From positions 1 to 28,055 of the forward strand of contig CALFMN010000040.1 in NCBI GenBank assembly GCA_937879875.1: 28,055 bases of DNA, in the 5' to 3' direction. Of the stretch, positions 23,052-28,055 are shown one piece after another. Source of the DNA: an uncultured Chloroflexota bacterium (GTDB lineage: Bacteria > Chloroflexota > Dehalococcoidia > CAUJGQ01). Position numbers and translations under genes: made by a program. The notes below the pieces were generated by a model. The model worked only from the letters and a program-made list of their open reading frames with translations. It had not been told where the DNA came from and made no database searches. How positions within the stretch are numbered: the stretch's first letter is position 1; every line of letters starts with the position of its first letter.

Positions 23052-23070
23052 ACTTTACTATTAACTTTAC
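23052..23070. promoter_or_regulatory. Tandem ACTTTAC repeats, candidate operator of the cassette
   Basis: ACTTTAC occurs at 23052-23058 and 23064-23070, separated by TATTA (12-bp period, just over one helical turn). The pair lies in the most AT-rich stretch of this region, 36-54 bp before the GTG start of the cassette. Two identical 7-mers on one face of the helix are a plausible binding site for the cassette's own HTH protein, or overlap with its promoter elements. Confidence 0.5.
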
Positions 23071-23293
23071 ACCATGCTCGTTCGCCGGATGCGGAGCAGC
23101 GCGGCGCCGGTGCAACAGCCCTCAATCATCGTATTCCGGCAGACGAGCACTGTAATGATTGAGCTGCAGGATTCGGAGGTTAGGTGGCCATCGCACATCG
23201 GCCGCGAGCAGCCGAAAGTTAGGGCGAAGGTACAGGTCTGAATGGCGCTACGTGGCGCCTGCCGCAATGCATATCAATGGCTGAAGTCACGCA
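23071..23293. other. Intergenic stretch behind the cassette promoter
   Basis: About 220 bp without a gene. It holds a 9-bp perfect inverted repeat, CTCAATCAT (23121-23129) and ATGATTGAG (23155-23163), with a 25-base spacer. Close to the OppC end is a small stem, GGCGC/GCGCC (23244-23259), about 35 bases past the permease stop. The latter could serve as a terminator for the transporter genes; the former could be an operator, an attachment-like site or a relic of a mobile element end. Confidence 0.4.
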
Positions 23294-24187
23294 TCACCGC
23301 CCGCGCAGGCGCGGGTCGAGGGCGTCGCGCAGGCCGTCGCCGAACAGGTTGATCGCGAAGACCGTGACGGCGATGGCGATGCCGGGCGCCAGCGCCAGCC
23401 AGGGCGCCTGCTCCATGTACGACTGCGCCCCCGTGTTCAGCATGTTGCCCCAGGTCGCGGTCGGCTCGTGTACGCTCAGGCCGAGAAAGCCCAGCGCCGC
23501 CTCGATGATGATCACCGAGCCGACCGTGATCGAGGCGATCACGATCACCGGCGCGACGACGTTGGGCAGCACGTGCCGCCAGACCACGCGCGAGGGGGGT
23601 ACGCCCAGCGCCTGCGCCGCCTCGACGTAGGTCATCGCCTTCACGCTCAGTACGGCGCCGCGCACGATCCGCGCCGAGCCGGGCGTCACGAACACGGCGA
23701 TGGCGATGATCACGTTGCGCAGGTTCGGGCTCAGCGTCGTCGCCAGCACCATCAGCAGGATGATCGGCGGCAAGGCCATGATCGCGTCCATGCAGCGCTG
23801 AATCACCTGGTCGAACAGCCCGCCGGCGTAGCCGCTGATCACGCCGAAGAGCACGCCGAAGCCCACACCCAGTGCCGTCGCGCCCAGTCCCGCCGCCAGC
23901 GAGACGCGCGCCCCGTAGATCACGCGCGTCAGCACGTCGCGGCCGAGCTGGTCGCCGCCGAACAGGTGGCGGCTGCTCGGGTGCGCCAGGCGGTCGCGCA
24001 GGAAGACGGTGTTCGGCCCGTACGGCGCAAACACCGGCGCCAGCACGGCCACGAGGCAGACCGCAAGCAGCACGAGCGCCGCGCCCGCGGCCACCGGCTT
24101 GTGCCGCGCGAAGCCCAGCAGCCCGCCGACGAGGCGCGGCGGCGCGGCCCGCGGCGCAAGAACCAGTTCTTCGGCGATGGCGGCCAT
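23294..24187 (-). CDS. ABC transporter permease, OppC/DppC type (second system)
   Basis: A 297-aa inner-membrane permease. The first helix (AGAALVLLAVCLVAVLAPVFAPYGPN) is followed by HLFGGDQLGRDVLTRVIYGARVSL, the OppC hallmark. Later come MDAIMALPPIILLMVLATTLSPNLRNVIIAIAV, the EAA loop YVEAAQALGVPPSRVVWRHVLPN, and the DPRLRGR end. The ATG at 24187 with GAAGGGA upstream is preferred. A GTG at 24211 would overlap the OppB stop by 4 bp and add eight residues, and is also possible. It forms a pair with the OppB gene 20 bp upstream. It is clearly diverged from the OppC at 2207-3145, so the two systems are not a recent duplication. Confidence 0.9.
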   Translation of the reverse strand: MAAIAEELVLAPRAAPPRLVGGLLGFARHKPVAAGAALVLLAVCLVAVLAPVFAPYGPNTVFLRDRLAHPSSRHLFGGDQLGRDVLTRVIYGARVSLAAGLGATALGVGFGVLFGVISGYAGGLFDQVIQRCMDAIMALPPIILLMVLATTLSPNLRNVIIAIAVFVTPGSARIVRGAVLSVKAMTYVEAAQALGVPPSRVVWRHVLPNVVAPVIVIASITVGSVIIIEAALGFLGLSVHEPTATWGNMLNTGAQSYMEQAPWLALAPGIAIAVTVFAINLFGDGLRDALDPRLRGR

Positions 24188-24207
24188 CGGCTGTGTCCCT
24201 TCTGCCG

Positions 24208-25161
24208 TCACGCGTAGCGGATGCGCGGATCGATCACGCCGTAGGAGAGGTCGATCAGCAGGTTGATCAACACGACGATCGCGCCGGCTACTAGGGCGCA
24301 GCCCTCCACCTGCGTGTAGTCGCGCTGCAAGATCGAGGTATAGGTGAGCTGGCCCATGCCCGGCAGCACGAACAGCACTTCGAGAATCAGCGCCCCGCTG
24401 AAGACGAACGCCGCCTGGTTGCCGACCAGCGTCACCACCGGAATCAGCGCGTTGCGCAGCACATGGCGGCTGACGACGACATGCCCCGAAAGCCCCTTCG
24501 CCCGCGCCGTGCGCGTGTAGTCCTCACGCTGCGCCTCTAGCACGGTCGATCGCGTCATGCGCATGATGCTGGCCGAGAGGCCGTAGCCTAGCACCAGCAC
24601 CGGAATCCAGATCAGCTTCAGGTTGGCGATCGGGTCATGCAGCACGCCGACGTAGCCGCGCGGCGGGCTGTAGCCCAGGTAGCGCGTGCCGTAGACGATC
24701 ACCACCAGCCCGATCCAGAAGCCCGGCAGCGAGAGGCCGAGGAAGGAGATCACCCGCACGAGATAGTCGAGCGGCCTGTCTTGATAGACAGCGCTGAGGA
24801 TGCCGAGCGGCACGCCGATCGCGAGCGCCGCCGCCATGCCGAGCACGCCCAGCTCCAGCGTGATCGGCAGCGCATCGCCGATGCGGGTGCTCACTTTCTG
24901 CCCGTCGAAGATCAGCGAGGTGCCCATGCTGCCGTCGAAGATGTGCCCGACCCAGTGCGCGTACTGCACCGGCAGCGGCTGGTCAATGCCCATCTGGTGG
25001 CGCAGCGCATCCATGCGGTCCTGCGGGATGCGGCCGGTAGCCCCCAGCTTGACGATCAGGGCGTCGCCGGGCAGCAGGTGCATCATGATGAACACGGCCA
25101 CACTGACCAGCATGATCACGATCGCGGCCGCGCCCAGCCGCCGCAGCGCGTAGGTGCGCAT
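24208..25161 (-). CDS. ABC transporter permease, OppB/DppB type (second system)
   Basis: A 317-aa permease with the standard OppB opening (YALRRLGAAAIVIMLVSVAVFIMMHLLPGD) and MGIDQPLPVQYAHWVGHIFDGSMGTSL. The EAA loop is YTRTARAKGLSGHVVVSRHVLRN, with VLFVLPGMGQL after it, and the end is DPRIRYA. The ATG at 25161 follows a GTG at 25164; AGAAGGAA lies about eight bases upstream. The gene precedes the OppC gene by 20 bp. About 950 bp upstream on the same strand is the lipoprotein gene (26107-27954), separated from it by the broken SRPBCC gene and a probable transposase remnant, so an insertion seems to have opened a once tighter operon. Confidence 0.9.
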   Translation of the reverse strand: MRTYALRRLGAAAIVIMLVSVAVFIMMHLLPGDALIVKLGATGRIPQDRMDALRHQMGIDQPLPVQYAHWVGHIFDGSMGTSLIFDGQKVSTRIGDALPITLELGVLGMAAALAIGVPLGILSAVYQDRPLDYLVRVISFLGLSLPGFWIGLVVIVYGTRYLGYSPPRGYVGVLHDPIANLKLIWIPVLVLGYGLSASIMRMTRSTVLEAQREDYTRTARAKGLSGHVVVSRHVLRNALIPVVTLVGNQAAFVFSGALILEVLFVLPGMGQLTYTSILQRDYTQVEGCALVAGAIVVLINLLIDLSYGVIDPRIRYA

Positions 25162-25388
25162 CACCCGTTCCTTCTGCTTGCCCCTCGCTGATCCGCAGCG
25201 GCCAGGGCGTATCTAATAAACCGATCGGCGGCCGTCGCCCGCACCAGGTTGCTGGTTTTGGCAATCCGTCCACGCGTAGCGAGTGGGGCAGGAAGTCCCT
25301 TGGTCGACCACGGAACGGCCTTCGACCATTTATCGGACACGCTCTAGCCTCGAGTTCCGCCATTATCCTCGTGGCGAGGCGGTCTCCG
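25162..25388. other. Gap between broken SRPBCC gene and OppB
   Basis: About 227 bp with no gene. The part 25310-25390 is slightly AT-richer and may hold a secondary promoter for the permease genes, but no convincing hexamer pair was seen and no repeat copy is present. Confidence 0.3.
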
Positions 25389-25844
25389 CTACACCACACC
25401 CAACTCGGCAGTGCGTTTCAGCCGGACCAGGGCGTCCTCCGGGTCGCGTTGCATGGACCTGCCGAACAAGCGCTCGAGCACCCAGCCCCGCCACCCGGGC
25501 GGGAGGACAAAGTTTCAGGTGAACTGGACCCGCGTGTGGCCGTCCGCAAGGCGGGCCAGCGTAATGTGCTCCTCATTGCGGATGCCAAGCGGCGTCGCAA
25601 TGTCCAGGCCAAGCCCCTGGCGGTCTGCCGCGACGCTGGTCACGGTCATGGTCACCGGCCACTGCCTGCCAACCGCGGTCGTCGAAAAGCGCCAGCGCTG
25701 ACCGACGTGGGCCGGCCCATCCGGCGCCGCTGCCTCGAAGCGGGCACCCGACCAGCCACTCCAGTTGCGTGGATCGATCACGAGGGACCACACCCGCTCG
25801 ACGGGGGCAGCAATGATCGTTACGGGGCAGGCAGTTACCGGCAT
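25389..25844 (-). pseudogene. SRPBCC-family protein gene interrupted by an in-frame UGA
   Basis: The frame encodes a START/Bet v 1-type SRPBCC protein: VTIIAAPVERVWSLVIDPRNWSGW at the N-terminus, a VGQRWRFSTTAVGRQWPVTMTV strand region and HTRVQFT before a stop. That stop (TGA, 25515-25517, codon 110) comes too early for the family. Reading on in the same frame gives 41 more residues with the expected C-terminal helix (GWRGWVLERLFGRSMQRD, then EDALVRLKRTAE) and a TAG at 25389, for a normal total of about 151 positions. A single TGG to TGA change would explain it. GGGAGG precedes the ATG at 25844. Options are a recent nonsense mutation, a sequencing error, or UGA read-through. The family binds hydrophobic ligands; no substrate can be given. 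The short form would lack the helix that closes the cavity. Confidence 0.75.
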
Positions 25845-25856
25845 GCGAGGCCTCCC

Positions 25857-26000
25857 ATCCTCTACGATCTGGTCCTGCTGTGGTTCGCTGCCCAACAGGT
25901 GAGCGGCCAGCAGCTGGCCTGGATAGTTCGACCCTGGTATCGCCGCAAGATGGCGCCGTCCTTCCTCGATATGCTCACGGCGCTGCGACAGGCTGGGTGA
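25857..26000 (+). pseudogene. Probable C-terminal remnant of a transposase
   Basis: A 47-codon open stretch ending in TGA encodes LYDLVLLWFAAQQVSGQ, then WIVRPWYRRKMAPSFLDMLTALRQ. The W-Y-x-x-K-x-x-P-S-F-x-D-M-L-x-A-L-R block resembles the end of IS701/IS4-type transposases from high-GC bacteria. It has no start codon or ribosome site, and the frame upstream runs antisense through the SRPBCC gene, so only the tail survives. It is read opposite to the transporter genes and sits exactly where the operon is spread apart. The assignment is from memory of such tails and could be wrong. Confidence 0.4.
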
Positions 26001-26036
26001 CAGGCGGCTATTGCTGTGGCAGCGTCGCCATCAGGA

Positions 26037-26057
26037 GCGCCGCAAAAAATCCGGCGC
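26037..26057 (-). terminator. Candidate hairpin after the second lipoprotein gene
   Basis: GCGCCG (26037-26042) and CGGCGC (26052-26057) form a 6-bp GC stem about 50 bases downstream of the lipoprotein stop. On the minus strand the loop contains a run of six T. This is not a classical intrinsic terminator because the T-run is in the loop, but it may reduce read-through into the broken genes. Confidence 0.3.
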
Positions 26058-26106
26058 AGCCATCCAATCCCACCGAAGAAGGGCCGCCTAATGGCGGAAG
26101 TCGAGT

Positions 26107-27954
26107 CTAGCTCGAGCGCCAGGCGAGGTCCATACCGCAGGAGCCCCAGCCGACCGGGTTCCACGCCGCCTCCGTGTCCACCAGGTTGAACAGGTTCGGC
26201 TTGCGCAGGTTGATCTTGTAGGGCGTGATCGTCCACAGCCGCGTGACCTGGTCCAGGTCGTAGTTCATGATGTCCATCAGGATCTTCTTGCGCGCCTCGA
26301 TGTCCATCGTCTGCCGCTGCTTCACCGCCCAGTCGTCAATCTGCGGGTCGTTGACGTGGAAGTAGTTGCGTGGCGACTTCGAATAGAGCGCGTGGTAGGC
26401 GAAGGCGTCCGGATCCCAGCCGGGGCCGATCAGGCCGGTGCCGGCCAGGTGGTTATAGTTGCCGCTGTAATACTCTTTCTGCCACTGCGCCGGGTCGCGC
26501 GGGGCGTTGATGTTGGTCTTGATCCCCGCCGCCGTCCACATACCGGCGATCGCGTTCCAGACGTCGTAGTTCAGGCCGGCGAACTGCGTCAGCAAAAAGT
26601 CGAACTGCACGTCCTTGGCGCCGGCCGCGTCCAGTAGCTGCTTCGCCTGCTGCGGGTCGGTCTTGCTCCACTGGCCGAGCTGGTTCGCCTCCCAGGGCCA
26701 CTCCTGGCCGAAGTAGGTCCAGTCCTGGCCGTAGCCCAGGCCGGCCATGCCGTTGGCCAGACTGGCGATGATCTGGTTGCGGTCGATCAAGAGCGAGAGG
26801 GCGCGGCGCACGCGCGGGTCGCTCAGCGGCGGCTTGTCGATACGCATGGCGATGAACGGCTGGAAGCTGGGCGGCGGCGTTGTCACCTGCGTCACCGAGT
26901 CGGCGTTCGACTTGATCACGTTCACCCAGTCATTGAAGGTCTGCGGCCAGACATGCTCGAACTGGCCCGAGCGGAAGGCCGCGATCGACTGCGCCGGGTC
27001 GGCGTAATAGGTCGTGTCGAGCGCATCGAGATAGGGCAACTGCTTGTTGGTGCGCGGATCGACGCGGAAGTAGGCGGGGTTCTTCTTAAACTTGTAACCG
27101 CCGAGGTTTTGCGCCGAATCGAACAGGAAGCCGCCCGTGCCGATCGGCATTTTGGCGAGGCCGTCGGAGGACTGGTGTTGCTCCTTCGAGAAGACCCAGT
27201 GGAAAGGGATCGCGTAGGTGCCGACGAAGTAGGCGGCGGGCGCCTTCATCTTGAAGGAGACGGTGTAGTCGTCGATCGCCTGCACACTGTCGAGATCCTG
27301 GAAGGTCGGCGTCTGCGCCGGCGCCTTCTGGTAGGCCTGTGTGCAGTAGATCACGTCGTCGGCCTTGAACTCGCGGCCCAGCACCGGCGCCACATTCTGG
27401 AACTTGACGCCCTTGCGCAGGTGGAAGACGAAGGTCTGCGGGTCGGGCTGCTCGGGCATCGCCTCGGCCAGCACCGGCTCGACCTCCATGAAGTTCGGGT
27501 TCTTCACGAAGTCGTTGATCGCGAACTGGATGAGCTGGTTGTTGGCGAACATATAGGAGGAGAGCAGCGAGCCGGCCGGACTGGTCGGATCCCAGGTGGG
27601 CGGCGTCTGGCTGGCGAAGTGCAGCGTGCCGCCGGCCACCGGCCCGTTCTTCTGGCCGGGCAGGTTCTTGAGCAGCGAGCCGGCATAGGTCGTGCGCATC
27701 TGCTCCAGCGTCAGCTTGGAAGGGTCTTTCGGCGGCGCCTGGTTCGCGCTGGAGGGCGCCGAAGTCGCCGCCGCGCCGCTCGCGCCGGAAGACGATGGCG
27801 CCGCGCTGTTCGCGGGCTTCGCGTTGTTGTTCTTGCTGCTGCCGCCGCAGGCAGCGAGCAGCGCCCCTGCTCCCAGCGCCCCCATCCCCGCCAGCGTCGC
27901 GCGGCGCGAGGCTGTGACGCGCGACCAGTATCCGGAGTAGCCGTCCTGACTCAT
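26107..27954 (-). CDS. ABC transporter substrate-binding lipoprotein, peptide/nickel type (second system)
   Basis: A 615-aa extracytoplasmic receptor of the SBP_bac_5 family. The leader has a Tat-like SRRATLAG (residues 16-23), a hydrophobic core and LLAAC with Cys36 as lipidation site, followed by a long Ser/Ala/Asn/Pro linker. The body contains AEAMPEQPDPQTFVFHLRKGVKFQN, IDDYTVSFKMKAPAAYFV and PPLSDPRVRRALSLLIDRNQ, all family landmarks. The ATG at 27954 has GGAGGAAAGGG 8-18 bases upstream. It is only distantly similar to the receptor at 254-1993, so a different ligand is likely. It would serve the permeases at 24208-25161 and 23294-24187. Promoter elements in the remaining 100 bp to the window end could not be identified. 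Confidence 0.92.
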   Translation of the reverse strand: MSQDGYSGYWSRVTASRRATLAGMGALGAGALLAACGGSSKNNNAKPANSAAPSSSGASGAAATSAPSSANQAPPKDPSKLTLEQMRTTYAGSLLKNLPGQKNGPVAGGTLHFASQTPPTWDPTSPAGSLLSSYMFANNQLIQFAINDFVKNPNFMEVEPVLAEAMPEQPDPQTFVFHLRKGVKFQNVAPVLGREFKADDVIYCTQAYQKAPAQTPTFQDLDSVQAIDDYTVSFKMKAPAAYFVGTYAIPFHWVFSKEQHQSSDGLAKMPIGTGGFLFDSAQNLGGYKFKKNPAYFRVDPRTNKQLPYLDALDTTYYADPAQSIAAFRSGQFEHVWPQTFNDWVNVIKSNADSVTQVTTPPPSFQPFIAMRIDKPPLSDPRVRRALSLLIDRNQIIASLANGMAGLGYGQDWTYFGQEWPWEANQLGQWSKTDPQQAKQLLDAAGAKDVQFDFLLTQFAGLNYDVWNAIAGMWTAAGIKTNINAPRDPAQWQKEYYSGNYNHLAGTGLIGPGWDPDAFAYHALYSKSPRNYFHVNDPQIDDWAVKQRQTMDIEARKKILMDIMNYDLDQVTRLWTITPYKINLRKPNLFNLVDTEAAWNPVGWGSCGMDLAWRSS

Positions 27955-28055
27955 CGTCTCTGCCCTTTCCTCCGGCGCGTCCGGGCGGCCCGAGCCGTCC
28001 CCGCGCGCCTGAACTGCCGAACGTGACGCTGCCCGATCCGGCGCAGCGGCGCGGA

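Noticed and set aside
23300..23330. Near-identical stretch shared with 2213-2245, suspected repeat
   Set aside because: Both encode the conserved OppC C-terminal DPRLRGR motif; similarity is explained by protein conservation.

Overview
The window is GC-rich, densely coded bacterial DNA. Two Tat-type lipoproteins with Cys-Gly-Gly and Asn/Ser/Ala-rich linkers, single-domain (core) MetE proteins, a homocysteine methyltransferase/MTHFR fusion and form-II molybdenum hydroxylase genes all fit an uncultured Chloroflexota (Dehalococcoidia- or Thermomicrobia-like). This assignment is inference; no rRNA or tRNA gene is visible.

Layout. (1) 254-6079, minus strand: a homocysteine S-methyltransferase/MTHFR-like fusion followed by OppB-type and OppC-type permeases and a substrate-binding lipoprotein. 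(2) 6429-9848, plus strand: an alpha/beta hydrolase and an orphan molybdopterin-binding hydroxylase subunit. (3) 9964-11873, minus strand: a metF-folD pair. (4) 12226-14881, plus strand: a large class I methyltransferase and a core MetE. (5) 15064-17750, minus strand: a PucR-type regulator and a second MetE-like protein, divergent from a MarR regulator (17961-18467). (6) 18471-20410: a cyclase-family hydrolase divergent from a double-hotdog (MaoC-like) protein. (7) 20612-23016, minus strand: a lower-GC accessory cassette of three overlapping or nearly abutting genes, namely a TIGR04255-like protein, an Xre-type HTH protein with an MbcA/ParS-like tail, and an unknown protein with a Gln-Asp-Cys-Asp motif. 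(8) 23294-27954, minus strand: a second peptide-type ABC transporter (lipoprotein, OppB, OppC), interrupted by an SRPBCC gene broken by an in-frame UGA and by a probable transposase remnant.

How the genes may work together. Three homocysteine-methyltransferase-like proteins, MetF, FolD and an MTHFR-like fusion within about 14 kb suggest a folate-linked methyl-transfer module. It could make methionine, or move methyl groups from an imported or catabolised compound to tetrahydrofolate and oxidise them. The hydrolase, Mo-hydroxylase, cyclase and hotdog protein look catabolic, and the PucR and MarR proteins are plausible local regulators. Neither ABC system has its ATPase genes here.

Repeats. 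Three copies of a dispersed element with paired, inverted hairpins (BIME/MITE-like) sit at gene 3' ends, at 1-253, 9851-10080 and 14891-15062. One copy supplies the last 37 codons of folD. The strongest candidates for something undescribed are the three-gene cassette at 20612-23070, this repeat family, and the loss of MTHFR active-site motifs in the fusion protein.
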